From Thermodesulfovibrionia bacterium (GTDB lineage Bacteria > Nitrospirota > Thermodesulfovibrionia > UBA6902): a stretch of DNA of 64,000 nt. The position numbers were made by a program, and so were the translations under genes. Location: contig JAGVNU010000085.1 in the NCBI GenBank assembly GCA_020053105.1, positions 89,124 to 153,123 of the forward strand, read 5' to 3'. Shown piece by piece: positions 8,005-17,583 of the stretch. Under the pieces are notes generated by a model. That model made no database searches. It was not told the DNA's origin and worked only from the letters and a program-made list of their open reading frames with translations. Position 1 is the stretch's first letter; every line of letters starts with the position of its first letter.

Positions 8005-11000
8005 TCATTTCTCTATCCTGTAAAGAATATCAGCGCCGGTTGCTATTCCCCGTTCCGCCTGGACCGACCAATGCTTGCTCAATTCATACAGAACGCGGAA
8101 GACATTTGTCGGCTGAAAGAGCCCGATCGCGTAGCTGACGTACAAACGCGGAGAAAGATATTTGCCGATAAGCAGGGACGACTCTTTAGGAGTATCTCCC
8201 GATGCTATCGACACTTCATCAAGTCCGAGCCTGGCGCCTATTTTGGATGCTATCAAGCCGCCTCCTTTCAGGCCTGCCTTCAAAGCGGCATTATAGAGAA
8301 AATTACCTTCAGAGGCGGTCGCGCCTGAAAGCGGTCTGCCGATCAAAAGATACGACAGTATGTCCGTCTCATCCATGGGAGGTTTTGAAAAGAGCGTGAG
8401 CACAGGGGCGTTCAGTGTCCCGCTCGCGTCAACTCCCGCAGTTACTTCTTTTATGCGGCGCACTGCCCTGATGTCGAGTCCGGGGTTATCAATAGGGCTT
8501 CCCGCAAATATAAGTCTGCCGTATTCGATTTGAAGGTCCTGTCCGTATGCGCTGTATTCGCCTTTCGTTATACCGAGTTCTCCTGAGCCGGTGGTCAGCC
8601 TTTCGGGTGCGTCGACTACGGTTATGGCGCCGTTTATGAGGCCCTTCAGTCCGAAGCCATTAAATGAGACTTTTTCACCAAGGGAAATTTTTATGGAGCT
8701 GAATATTTGCAGAGCTTCCGGTCTGGAACTTTTGACTGAAGTATCCACTATGATCACGTCGGGAGAGGGTTTAACGGCTCCGGACAGATCACGGGGCTCA
8801 AACCGGGCCTCCGGGATGTGGACCGCGCCTTTCACATCGATCCGGTTCTTCCGCGTATGTACTGTTGCATCCGGATCGGCAACGATCCATGCCTCAGGTA
8901 TATTAACGATCTCGAACTTTTCTCCTGTTATGCTCATCTCCGTAGGCCAGCCGTCTTCAGGGACAACCAAGGTGTTCCCTTCAACGCGCACCATGCCTCC
9001 GCCTGAACGTGCCTCGGCATGGAAGTCTATACTTTCACCGGTGCCGCTCCTTGCGGATAAACGTATGTATGAAAGCCGAATACCGAGTGAAGGTATGGAA
9101 GCGGCGCCTTTATTGATCACTGTTGTCCCCTTCAAAAGAGGGTCAGCGAGTGTGCCTGATGCGGTGATATCCGCGGTAAATGTCCCTTCAGTGTCCTTAA
9201 CATCAGGGAGAAATGCCGGCAGGAAGTCAAGTTTTGACAATTCAACACGGAGTGTACCTTCCAGCGGCTGTTTCGATGCGGCAAAGTTCAGGGGATTGAA
9301 TTGGGGAAGAGTCAAATTCCCGTTTATACTCCCTCCTTTCAGCGGCTGGGCAATATGTGCAATGAGAGCTTTTTCATCAAGTGTTGCTTTCAACTCGCCG
9401 CGTTCGTAAGGAAACGATATTTTTTCCCCGTCCGCAGTCATGAATGTAATTGTACCGGGAGACATCACGAGACTGACGTGGCCGCGGACTACACGGTCAG
9501 TGCTGTAAACCGCTTGAGCACTGCCGCTGACAGTTCCTTCTGTGTTCAGGTACGCGGGGAGGAGGGGAGAGAGGGCCGTCAGAGGCAAACGTGATATTAC
9601 GATCTTTCCCTGTGAGCCGGGTCCTTTTTCCCATTCGCCTTCCAAACATGCCTTCGCGCCGTCATTTACAAGACACAGCGGGCTGAGGGCTATTTTGTCT
9701 CCGGACAGGCTGAGAGGGACCGGTTGATTCTGCGTCCATGCTCCTGTCTTCTCTACGGTAAACCGTGATCGGGCAAGCACGCCGCTCCATATCTTTTTTT
9801 CAAATCCGCCGCTCAATGTCAATGAAACCGATGCGGTATTTGTACTTATGTCTATATTCAACTTATGATCAGCGGCCTTTCCGGTCCCTTTTATTGATAA
9901 TGACGCGATCTTTACACGATCGATCAATATGTTTTTCGCCTGTAGATCGACCTGCGTATCGCCTGTCCCGGAGAGTTCGATATCGACTTCGGCAGAGAGC
10001 CGATCCGCTTTATAGCCGGAAGCCGTGATGCCGCTTCCGGAAACCGATGCCTTTACGCGGGGCATGTCACGCGGCCCGCCGAGCGATCCCTGCCCTGAGA
10101 TATTTCCGGAAGCGCGAGGCAGAAGATCACCCAGTGCCGGGGCCCGCAGCTTCCATTGAACATCATATCTTTCGGGGGAAATCATTCCCCGTGCCTGAAG
10201 ATATGCAGAACCTGAACGGAGTTTCAGTCCTTTGACAAGGTATGCGCCATCGGCAATTTCGAATTTCCCTTCAGCGCGTACTGCCCGGCCCCGGATGGTC
10301 CCGTCCGCTATTTCCACGTTGATGCTGGTATGCCTCTCTTTTCCTTCACCCCCTGCGTCTGCGCTGACGGATAAATCCAGTTTTCCCGGAAAGTCGGGCC
10401 ACGCCTCGCCCGGATTCAGAGCGCGTCCCGAAAATTTGATTCCCCATGCAGTCTCCCCGCTCCAATTCATATGTCCTTCTCCCTGCAATTCTCCGCCGAG
10501 GACTTTCAAATATAATGAATGAAGCAGTAAACCGTCGCTATTACCCGAGCTCCTGATATTTCCTGCAAGCCTGATATCCGGCCATGATGCCTTGATTTTT
10601 GCGGTCTCCAGGGATGCGATATCCAGGTCCGCATCCCATTGCGGATTTTTCATGATGTTTAATATTGACGCATGAAGCGATGCCTGAAAAGGCGCGTCCG
10701 AGTCCTGTGATACAGCGAGTTTTTTCAGTGACCCCCGAATAGAGCCGTTGCCCGAGATATCGGGATACCCGTCAATCCGGACCAGCCAGCGTGTTTCCAC
10801 GTCAAGGGGATAATCCTCGCTGAGATCGATAGTGCCGTTCATCACGAGTTCGAACATGGGAATTGTTGTCCCGAACTCGTCAATGCGGATGGATCCCCCG
10901 CTCATGCGGGCCGCAAGGTTCATGTTTGTGATCGTGAATGGAGACGCGGATTCAGGCTGTGTGATATTGATATCGGAAACTGACGCGCCATCCACAATAA

Positions 11001-11373
11001 TGTCCAGCGGAGCTTTGAAGGGCTTGTGCTCCTTTTCAACCTCATCGGGTCTTTCAGCGGAGAAGCGGAGGTCCGCATGTTCGGCATGAAAGGTTGAAAT
11101 GCGGAACCTGAGGAGAAATAACGAGAGGGGACGCCAGTCAAAAAAAATGCGTTTCACCGACAATTCCATATCTGCAGAGCTATAGCTCAGGTCCCGTATT
11201 TCGATGGGACCGACTATCCTGCCGCTGGCCGAAGCGGAGAATTGTCCCGGCAGCATATGTTCAACTCTTGCCAGCAGCCAATGTAAGCCGCTTTCCGTAT
11301 AAAGCAAAAACCCAGCGGAAACCGACAGCAGCAGGAATACAATAAACACAGTCGATAAAACAGTTCTTTTCAC
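8005..11373 (-). CDS. tamB: TamB-like translocation/assembly or lipid-transport protein
   Basis: A 1122-residue protein with one N-terminal membrane anchor (VFIVFLLLSVSAGFLLY) and a very long periplasmic beta-rich body, as in the TamB/AsmA-like superfamily. The final ~350 residues show the TamB C-terminal domain (formerly DUF490): IEYGRLIFAGSPIDNPGLDI, then DETDILSYLLIGRPL and a C-terminal KYLSPRLYVSYAIGLF region. TamB works with TamA at the outer membrane; current models include assembly of outer-membrane proteins and bulk phospholipid transport along a hydrophobic groove. It is coupled to tamA by a 4-base ATGA overlap. Length is somewhat below E. coli TamB (~1260). The 182 bases after its stop hold no recognised feature. 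Confidence 0.93.
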   Translation of the reverse strand: MKRTVLSTVFIVFLLLSVSAGFLLYTESGLHWLLARVEHMLPGQFSASASGRIVGPIEIRDLSYSSADMELSVKRIFFDWRPLSLFLLRFRISTFHAEHADLRFSAERPDEVEKEHKPFKAPLDIIVDGASVSDINITQPESASPFTITNMNLAARMSGGSIRIDEFGTTIPMFELVMNGTIDLSEDYPLDVETRWLVRIDGYPDISGNGSIRGSLKKLAVSQDSDAPFQASLHASILNIMKNPQWDADLDIASLETAKIKASWPDIRLAGNIRSSGNSDGLLLHSLYLKVLGGELQGEGHMNWSGETAWGIKFSGRALNPGEAWPDFPGKLDLSVSADAGGEGKERHTSINVEIADGTIRGRAVRAEGKFEIADGAYLVKGLKLRSGSAYLQARGMISPERYDVQWKLRAPALGDLLPRASGNISGQGSLGGPRDMPRVKASVSGSGITASGYKADRLSAEVDIELSGTGDTQVDLQAKNILIDRVKIASLSIKGTGKAADHKLNIDISTNTASVSLTLSGGFEKKIWSGVLARSRFTVEKTGAWTQNQPVPLSLSGDKIALSPLCLVNDGAKACLEGEWEKGPGSQGKIVISRLPLTALSPLLPAYLNTEGTVSGSAQAVYSTDRVVRGHVSLVMSPGTITFMTADGEKISFPYERGELKATLDEKALIAHIAQPLKGGSINGNLTLPQFNPLNFAASKQPLEGTLRVELSKLDFLPAFLPDVKDTEGTFTADITASGTLADPLLKGTTVINKGAASIPSLGIRLSYIRLSARSGTGESIDFHAEARSGGGMVRVEGNTLVVPEDGWPTEMSITGEKFEIVNIPEAWIVADPDATVHTRKNRIDVKGAVHIPEARFEPRDLSGAVKPSPDVIIVDTSVKSSRPEALQIFSSIKISLGEKVSFNGFGLKGLINGAITVVDAPERLTTGSGELGITKGEYSAYGQDLQIEYGRLIFAGSPIDNPGLDIRAVRRIKEVTAGVDASGTLNAPVLTLFSKPPMDETDILSYLLIGRPLSGATASEGNFLYNAALKAGLKGGGLIASKIGARLGLDEVSIASGDTPKESSLLIGKYLSPRLYVSYAIGLFQPTNVFRVLYELSKHWSVQAERGIATGADILYRIEK

Positions 11374-13124
11374 AGATCAGGTCCTATTGAAAGGTGGATA
11401 CGCCAGGAAGTTGCGGGCTTTTCAAGTGCATGGGCAAAATCAAGACGGACCATGCCTACCGGAGAAAGCCACCTCACCCCAACACCCGTTCCATGCTTGA
11501 GCGATTGAGACACGTCATTAAATGCATTCCCTGTGTCGTAAAATATTGCGGCCCCCCACTTCTCAATTATTTTCTGTTCATATTCAACGCTGCCGACGAG
11601 AATATGCCTGCCGCCGATGACGTCGCCTTCATCGTTGACAGGACCGAGTGTGTTGTATGCATATCCCCTTACACTTTGATCTCCGCCGGCAAAGAACCTG
11701 AGGGAAGAGGGCAGGCGTTCAAATTCACTGACATGTGTCGTGCCCGCCTTTCCGCGGAAGATAAACCTCCCGGACCATCCCGCCGCGTAAATGAGTTTTC
11801 CCAGGGCCGTTGCCTGAATAAGCGACACATCGGAAACGAAAGAAGTATCCGCTCCTTTTATATCCAGGGTGATGCTGCTTCCGCGTGTTGTATAAATCCG
11901 GTTGTCCGCCGCCACTCTTGTCAGCGTGATGCCGGGCAGCAGAAGGGAGGTCTTGCCTGACTGATCGGCAACTTTGAAATTCTCATGCCGGTAATTGAGA
12001 TAGACCGTTCTCGTCCAGCTTCCCCACGCACGGCTGAGACTGACGCCGGCGAGCAGGGTTTCGCTGTCTGCTGTTATGTTGTGCTGCCTGTTCCAGCCGG
12101 CCATGAGATCGAAATGGTCTGTCGCCGGTTTTTTGAGCGGGATGATAAAGCGTGATGTGACGCTGTCTTCAATCCCCGAAAGCCTCAGCTCCGCGTTCAT
12201 TTTATGTCCTCGCCTGTTGACATACCGGTCCTCCCAGCCCGCGCTTGCCCGAATTCCCGTATCGGTCCCGTACCCTATGCCGAAGCTATACTTATTGCGC
12301 CTGGCTTGAACGAGGGTGACTTCAAACGGAATTTCAAGACCTTCAGCTTTATCATGCAGCGCCTGGACCCCGACCTCGCTGAAATACCCGCTGTCTCTCA
12401 GGGCGCTGCGCAATTGAAAGACGGATGCCGTGGAATAGGGACCGCCCTTACTGAAAGGGACAAAGCGCTGAAGAAATTTGTGCCCGAAATAAGTATCCTG
12501 CTGGAAAATTACCTCCCCGAACCGGTAGCGAGGCCCGGTATCGAAGTGGACCACGATGTCCGCCGCATACTCATCAGGATAAACGTGTATCTGGTGGGAG
12601 GCAAGCGATGCGTCGAGGTATCCGTTTGCCAGGGCAGCCTGCTGCAGTCTTTGTTTCCAGTCTTCATATGCCTCGTGCCTGAAAATGTCTCCTCTCTCCA
12701 GGTGGGACTCTTCAATGACCTTTTTGAATATCCTGTCGTCAGACCCGGCGCCGGTTATGCGAAAGTCTATTTCTCTGACGACAACCGGGTCTCCCTTGTT
12801 AATCTTATATGTCGCGTGCCATGTCCCCTCGACAAGCTCCAGGCTGCTTTTAATCTGAGGATTATAATATCCAAACGGCTGCAGCGCAGACCTGATCTCA
12901 TCCGGCGCCTTTTCGTGCAATTCATGAATAAAATAATCAGAGAGTCCTTCTGAGCCCTTTTGCTGCTCCATTCCCAGAAAGGACAGGACATTTTTTTCGA
13001 CGTCTCCTTCCACCCCTTCCACAGTGACCTTTATCCGTGATGCTGCGCCGGCTTCATGGATATGCATAAGGAATATGAAGAGGCATACTGTCATAAGGAA
13101 TATATGAGTTTTCACGGCAGTCAA
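11370..13124 (-). CDS. tamA: TamA-like Omp85 outer-membrane protein
   Basis: A 584-residue Omp85-family protein. A signal peptide (FLMTVCLFIFLMHIHEAGA) is followed by POTRA-type modules through residue ~260 (GYYNPQIKSSLEL, FRHEAYEDWKQRLQQAALANGYLD, GPYRFG-type turns), then a C-terminal surface-antigen barrel of alternating strands. The conserved lid-loop motif appears as GGDQSVRGY, and the last strand starts GVGVRWLSPVGMVRLDFA. TamA anchors TamB in the outer membrane. The gene lies between yihY-type and tamB genes on the minus strand, 10 bases after the former, in the usual tamAB order. Confidence 0.93.
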   Translation of the reverse strand: MTAVKTHIFLMTVCLFIFLMHIHEAGAASRIKVTVEGVEGDVEKNVLSFLGMEQQKGSEGLSDYFIHELHEKAPDEIRSALQPFGYYNPQIKSSLELVEGTWHATYKINKGDPVVVREIDFRITGAGSDDRIFKKVIEESHLERGDIFRHEAYEDWKQRLQQAALANGYLDASLASHQIHVYPDEYAADIVVHFDTGPRYRFGEVIFQQDTYFGHKFLQRFVPFSKGGPYSTASVFQLRSALRDSGYFSEVGVQALHDKAEGLEIPFEVTLVQARRNKYSFGIGYGTDTGIRASAGWEDRYVNRRGHKMNAELRLSGIEDSVTSRFIIPLKKPATDHFDLMAGWNRQHNITADSETLLAGVSLSRAWGSWTRTVYLNYRHENFKVADQSGKTSLLLPGITLTRVAADNRIYTTRGSSITLDIKGADTSFVSDVSLIQATALGKLIYAAGWSGRFIFRGKAGTTHVSEFERLPSSLRFFAGGDQSVRGYAYNTLGPVNDEGDVIGGRHILVGSVEYEQKIIEKWGAAIFYDTGNAFNDVSQSLKHGTGVGVRWLSPVGMVRLDFAHALEKPATSWRIHLSIGPDL

Positions 13125-13134
13125 CTTTCGAATA

Positions 13135-14472
13135 TTACCGCTCCCCGGTTACCGCGTCTTTCAATGTCTTTTCTCCGAGGGTATCGCTGCCGGCTGCTTC
13201 AAGACTGTTTATAATGTCCTCCACCCAGGGCACGGGGAGCATTTCCCTTTCGATCGGAAAAAGTATCTCCCTGTCCCCGGTCCAGGCAGCATTGAAAATC
13301 TCTTTCTGGCTGATCTTTCCTATATCACGCGCCAGGACATATGCGGGAGGGCCATCACCTGTTTCAAGGAGCAGATTATTTTGTTCCAGCCGAGTAATGA
13401 CCTCCTGGACGACGTCCACCGGCAGGTTGAGTTGTTCGACAAGAGAGTTGAGTGTCCAGGGTTTCCGGTCGTTCAGGGAGTTATGTCCGATATGGTACAT
13501 GATGAGGAAGGTGATCTTCATCCTGAGCCTGCCGCTGAGAATAAGCGTCCCTTTCTTTACGGCAAGTGTCTGGGGGTACTGGTGATAGAAAGACAACTGC
13601 GCCCCGATAAGGAGGACGAGCCAGCTTAGATACAGCCACATCATAAACAGGATGAGAGCGGCAAATCCGGAATACACGATATCATAACTTAAGGATGTGA
13701 CGACAAATGACGCAAAACCCCATCCGGCAAACTCCCATAATATGCCCGCAATAATACCGCCGGTCATGGCTGACCCGAACCTGACTTTTGTGTTCGGAAG
13801 CAGGATATAGATAAACGTGAAGACACAGCAGGTGATTACAAATGGGAGAATTTTGAATAAGTAATAAAAGGCGAAGCCGATCGGCCCAAAAGATGTGATG
13901 TATTTCATGACAGTCGAGCTCATGAAAGAGACGGTGATCCCTATCGCAGAAAACATCAGCACTGGACCGATAAGGACGATACTGATAAAATCGCTGAACT
14001 GCCTCATGAAGGTCCTCGGCCGCTTCACGCGCCAGATGTAATTGAACGCCTCCTCTGTCTTCTGGATGACCGAGATGACCGTATAAAGAAGGACGACAAA
14101 TCCGAGTGAGCCGAGTGCTCCGGCCCTCATGTTTTCCACAAAACCGATGACCCTCGATGTTATTTCTTCTCCCTTACTCCCGAGAGGGGCAAGGAATTCT
14201 CTCAGATATGGTTCTGCCTCGTTGTGGACCCCGAATGCCTTCAGGATGGAAAAACTTATTGCGAGGACGGGCACGATAGAGAGGAGCGTGAAGTAGACGA
14301 GGCCCATTGCCCGAAGCGTGAGCTGCCCGTTCTGAAGCTCATGAAAGGCGACATTGAGCAGCCTGAGGGTTTTGATGAACAGGGCTTTGTACTTCCCCTG
14401 GGAGCCGTCGTCCATCTCCCACATTTCTTTCTTGAAAAAATGATTAAGCTTTTTTCTGATATCGGACATCAT
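13135..14472 (-). CDS. YihY/BrkB (UPF0761) family membrane protein with C-terminal helical domain
   Basis: A 445-residue protein. Residues ~45-310 form the YihY/BrkB membrane domain with about six helices, including the family region LTLRAMGLVYFTLLSIVPV, WRVKRPRTFMRQFSDF and a final LILFMMWLYLSWLVLLIGAQL. The remaining ~130 residues are soluble and resemble a winged-helix-like domain (TLNSLVEQLNLPVDVVQEVI, LEQNNLLLE). YihY function is unsettled; despite old names it is not RNase BN. Some relatives and TamB/YhdP/YdbH-type proteins have been linked to envelope lipid homeostasis, which fits the tight linkage to tamA here. The assignment to the family is secure, the role is not. Confidence 0.88.
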   Translation of the reverse strand: MMSDIRKKLNHFFKKEMWEMDDGSQGKYKALFIKTLRLLNVAFHELQNGQLTLRAMGLVYFTLLSIVPVLAISFSILKAFGVHNEAEPYLREFLAPLGSKGEEITSRVIGFVENMRAGALGSLGFVVLLYTVISVIQKTEEAFNYIWRVKRPRTFMRQFSDFISIVLIGPVLMFSAIGITVSFMSSTVMKYITSFGPIGFAFYYLFKILPFVITCCVFTFIYILLPNTKVRFGSAMTGGIIAGILWEFAGWGFASFVVTSLSYDIVYSGFAALILFMMWLYLSWLVLLIGAQLSFYHQYPQTLAVKKGTLILSGRLRMKITFLIMYHIGHNSLNDRKPWTLNSLVEQLNLPVDVVQEVITRLEQNNLLLETGDGPPAYVLARDIGKISQKEIFNAAWTGDREILFPIEREMLPVPWVEDIINSLEAAGSDTLGEKTLKDAVTGER

Positions 14473-14581
14473 CTATGTTAATGTTCACACAGGTCAGCAT
14501 CCGGACGGAGAGATACGAGGGCAAATTAAGTAACCTTTGTAGATATTCCCCCCGAAACAATCCGGCAAGGCAAAAACGCAT

Positions 14582-16474
14582 TCAGTCCGTTTTTGCTTTG
14601 CCGGCCGGGACACTGAAATAGAAGACCGACCCTTTCCCAGGTTCGGATTCTACCCAGATACGTCCGCTGTGCCGCTCAACAATCTTCTTGCAGGTTGCCA
14701 GACCGATGCCGGTGCCCTGATAACTTTCACTGCGGTAACGGTGAAAGATATCAAAAACCTTCCCGATCTCTTCCGCCGGGATGCCGATGCCGTTGTCGCG
14801 GATGGAAAAGACCCAATCTTTTCCTGTCCCGGCGGCAGATACTTTGATAAGGGGTTTCTCTTTTCCTCTGAATTTGATGGCGTTCCCTATCAGGTTTTGA
14901 AATAACTGGATTATCTGAACAGGGTCTGCCGTTACCATGGGCAGGCTGTCGTGGATTATTTCCGCACCGCTTGCTTCTACATCTACCTTAAGGTTTTTGA
15001 TGGCGGCGCTCAATGACTTGGAACAGTCCACCTCCTCGAACGGTTTCCCCTGGCTCCCCACGCGCGCGTAAGCGAGGATCGCGCTGATAAGTTTCTCCAT
15101 GCGTATCGAGCTTTTTATCGCATCGGAAATAAACCTGTCGGCCTCGGCATCAAGTTTCCCTTTGTATCGCCTCTCGTAAAGCTTCAAATTGCTCCCGACG
15201 GCCAGAAGGGGGGCCTTTAGGTCATGTGAGGCCGAGTAGGCAAAGTGCTCGAGCTCTTCATTCGAACGCTTCAATTCTTCCATGGCAGTTGCCAGCCTGC
15301 CTGCCATATCATTAAAGCTGTTTGCCAGCATACGCATCTCGTCCGTTGCCTTCAGTGAGACCTTTGCCTGGAGGTCTCCGCTTCCCATCTGTTGTGATGC
15401 GCGAATAAGACTTGAAAGGGAGTCCATCACCGACAAATAATTGCCTGCAAAAAGATAGGACATTATCAGCAGCATCAGAGCGGCAAAATATCCGATAAAA
15501 GTTCTTTTCCTTGTGAGACTTTCTATGCGGTTTTGCAGGACTTCCTCCAGGGAGGATGTTACCGTGGTGTGGAAGGCATTGATTGCATTGCCTGCCCTGG
15601 TAAAGGCGTCAAAATATTCCTCCGGCCTGATGCCGACTTCCGCAGGATTGATGACACGCCCTTCGAGTATCTTCAGGGCGCTGCTGATGGAGTCGTTACT
15701 ATTTTGGAGATGCATTTGGATTTTCTGTTTAAGGGCCGGGTCTGTTTTGAAGACCTTCTCCATGTTGTCGTTGATTTTTTCCACAGCGGATTTGACCAGA
15801 CCTGATAAAACGATCAAATGGGTTTTTTCCGCAGTCGTTATTTCTCCGGGCAGCATTATAGCGCTCATTCCCAAACCGCGGATCAAGCCCGTGTATTCGG
15901 CATTCACCGGCAGTTTGTTTATCGCGGTGTCCGCCAGGTAAAAGCCGCCTATTTCACGGTCCAGCGTCAGATTCGACATGTCTGCAATGCTCACCATAAA
16001 TGAAAGGGCATCATTAATGAGCGACGTGTGCATATCAAAGCTTTCTTTAGTATTGGGTATGCCGGATGCAAGTGACCTGACGGCGTCCCATTTTTCTTTC
16101 ATGGCCACCCACTCGGCTGATATGGTGATTTTCTTTCCATGTTCTTTATCGAGCGCATCTATTGCCCTGATGTCGCTCTCTATGCGGGATTGTATATCGA
16201 GGAGTTTTGCCCTGAAAGAATCGCCGCCTTCAAAGACGGCGCCTGCTAATACGCGGTGCTGCTGGACATCCTGGAAAAATCTCATGACTGCGTGCTCGAA
16301 TTCCAGGCCGAGCCGTTCTTTTTTTGCGATAGACACGTCATTGTTTATTTCACTGATGAGCAGATATAAAAAGAAAAGGACCGGCAGGGAAAATAAGAAC
16401 GCTATCAGGGCAAACTTCTGCGGATACCTGAGGCGGTTCATCAACAGAACAACAGGCTCAAAGATTTTTCTCAT
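14582..16474 (-). CDS. Membrane sensor histidine kinase (sensor-HAMP-HisKA-HATPase)
   Basis: A 630-residue hybrid-free histidine kinase. Order: a first membrane helix (residues ~22-44), a ~280-residue extracytoplasmic all-helical region resembling nitrate/nitrite-sensing or four-helix chemoreceptor-like sensor domains, a second helix (~326-348), a HAMP linker (SLIRASQQMGSGDLQAKV), a short coiled coil, the HisKA box SASHDLKAPL (~residue 415) and a complete ATPase (N-box NAIKFRGKEK, DNGIGIP, GTGIGLATCKKI). The phytochrome/cyanobacterial-like H-box SHDLKAPL is common in this class. No response regulator is adjacent, so it is an orphan. It precedes the yihY-tamA-tamB run with a 109-base gap; cotranscription is possible but unproven. 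Confidence 0.9.
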   Translation of the reverse strand: MRKIFEPVVLLMNRLRYPQKFALIAFLFSLPVLFFLYLLISEINNDVSIAKKERLGLEFEHAVMRFFQDVQQHRVLAGAVFEGGDSFRAKLLDIQSRIESDIRAIDALDKEHGKKITISAEWVAMKEKWDAVRSLASGIPNTKESFDMHTSLINDALSFMVSIADMSNLTLDREIGGFYLADTAINKLPVNAEYTGLIRGLGMSAIMLPGEITTAEKTHLIVLSGLVKSAVEKINDNMEKVFKTDPALKQKIQMHLQNSNDSISSALKILEGRVINPAEVGIRPEEYFDAFTRAGNAINAFHTTVTSSLEEVLQNRIESLTRKRTFIGYFAALMLLIMSYLFAGNYLSVMDSLSSLIRASQQMGSGDLQAKVSLKATDEMRMLANSFNDMAGRLATAMEELKRSNEELEHFAYSASHDLKAPLLAVGSNLKLYERRYKGKLDAEADRFISDAIKSSIRMEKLISAILAYARVGSQGKPFEEVDCSKSLSAAIKNLKVDVEASGAEIIHDSLPMVTADPVQIIQLFQNLIGNAIKFRGKEKPLIKVSAAGTGKDWVFSIRDNGIGIPAEEIGKVFDIFHRYRSESYQGTGIGLATCKKIVERHSGRIWVESEPGKGSVFYFSVPAGKAKTD

Positions 16475-16628
16475 CTCAAATCAAATCCCATATTTAAGTT
16501 ATATCAGTGTTTCTCCAATATAATTAACGGTAGCGGTATTTAATATGAACTGTATCATAAAAAGGTTGGTGACGATAGAGGGTCTGTCACAATTGAAATC
16601 GATAGAATTCGACGTTTCGGACCAGGGG

Positions 16629-16656
16629 TTGACAATAAAGTAAATGGTGCTATGAT
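16629..16656 (+). promoter_or_regulatory. Promoter upstream of the PRC-barrel gene (extended -10)
   Basis: TTGACA at 16629-16634, 16-base spacer, TATGAT at 16651-16656, with GGTGC just before the -10. This is the twin of the HiPIP-gene promoter at 4961-4988. The ATG lies 162 bases further on, so the transcript would have a long leader, which contains an inverted repeat (16759-16786). Confidence 0.6.
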
Positions 16657-16758
16657 TTTTCTTACGATATTGCAGGAAGCAGTAAGGATATCCTAATCGG
16701 TCGCATATCGGAAACGATCAGAACCTGAGCGTAAACATCATTTATGAAAGGGGGGAGT

Positions 16759-16786
16759 TTTACATTAGTACAGTAGTTAGTGTAAA
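16759..16786. promoter_or_regulatory. Inverted repeat in the leader of the PRC-barrel gene
   Basis: TTTACATTA (16759-16767) and TAGTGTAAA (16778-16786) are 9-base arms with one mismatch, separated by 10 bases. The spacing of about two helical turns fits a dimeric repressor or activator site. It lies between the promoter and the start codon, in the 344-base stretch 16475-16818 that holds no other gene. An 8-codon ORF (16796-16822, MKKMRRTK) ends with ATGA overlapping the PRC-barrel start; this may be chance. Confidence 0.35.
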
Positions 16787-16818
16787 CCTGAAACCATGAA
16801 AAAAATGAGGAGGACAAA

Positions 16819-17319
16819 ATGAAGAGAATTATAGTTATGCTTGCAATAAGCATCGTGGCATTGACCCTTGCCGTATCAGGCGCTTATGCCGGAGAGATGA
16901 AGAGCACAAGCTCGGATATCATGAAGGGCAGCAAACTGATAGGCGCTGCTGTTGAAAACAACCAGGGGGAAAAGCTCGGCAAGATAAGTGACCTTGTATA
17001 CGATGCACGTGAAAACAGGCTCACATTCGCTATACTTTCTCACGGGGGAGTTCTGGGAGTCGGAGACAAATTAATCCCGGTGCCTATTTCCGCCCTGACG
17101 TTCAGAAGTGAAGATACTGCGGTCCTGGACATCACCAAGGAAAAACTGGCGACGGCCCCGAGTTTTGAAAAAAGCAAGTGGCCTGACATGGCCAACCGCC
17201 AATGGATAGACGATACGCATAGATACTTCGGCGTCAGCCCCAAGTGGGAGCATAAAGGAGAGATGAAGGAAGAGATGAAAAAAGAAGGTGAGAAAGAAAA
17301 AGGGAAATACGGTTACTGA
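16819..17319 (+). CDS. Secreted PRC-barrel domain protein
   Basis: A 166-residue protein with a clear Sec signal peptide (MLAISIVALTLAVSGAYA) preceding a PRC-barrel: KGSKLIGAAVENNQGEKLG, KISDLVYDARENRLTFAILS and IPVPISALTF, residues ~35-105. A linker SKWPDMANRQWIDDTHRYFG follows and the C-terminus is a highly charged Lys/Glu tail. Exported PRC-barrel proteins of this type are often induced by envelope or general stress, but their molecular role is unknown. It has an AGGAGG ribosome site, an individual promoter and a strong terminator, so it is a monocistronic unit. Confidence 0.85.
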   Translation: MKRIIVMLAISIVALTLAVSGAYAGEMKSTSSDIMKGSKLIGAAVENNQGEKLGKISDLVYDARENRLTFAILSHGGVLGVGDKLIPVPISALTFRSEDTAVLDITKEKLATAPSFEKSKWPDMANRQWIDDTHRYFGVSPKWEHKGEMKEEMKKEGEKEKGKYGY

Positions 17320-17336
17320 GCTGTACTTCTTTAGTC

Positions 17337-17367
17337 AGGCAGCCGGAGATCAGCTCCGGCTGCCTTT
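17337..17367 (+). terminator. Rho-independent terminator after the PRC-barrel gene
   Basis: A perfect stem of GGCAGCCGGAG (17338-17348) and CTCCGGCTGCC (17354-17364), extended by an A-T pair, with a 5-base loop and a short T run. It lies 18 bases after the stop codon. Confidence 0.85.
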
Positions 17368-17496
17368 CACTTCTCCTCGCGTTATAAAAAGCATATCATC
17401 AAACTTTTGAACGTTTATGGCATATCTTTCCATCAGCAGTATTATTGACCCTGAAAAGAATTTCCCGAAGCACTTCTGCGGAGTAGTTTATTTACC

Positions 17497-17524
17497 TTGA
17501 CAAGAACTTTATTTGGGATAAACT
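17497..17524 (+). promoter_or_regulatory. Putative promoter of glgX
   Basis: TTGACA at 17497-17502 and a TAAACT -10-like element at 17519-17524 with a 16-base spacer. It lies 60 bases upstream of the GTG start. The -35 is perfect, the -10 is weak. Confidence 0.4.
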
Positions 17525-17583
17525 GGAAATAACGGACTTCTTGCAACCCTGTTAATTTGGTAATGTGATAGAGGAGGTATCGC

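Noticed and set aside
8591..9409. A 272-codon plus-strand frame opposite tamB
   Set aside because: Antisense frame over a well-supported gene; Ser/Pro/Arg-rich product without recognisable domains.
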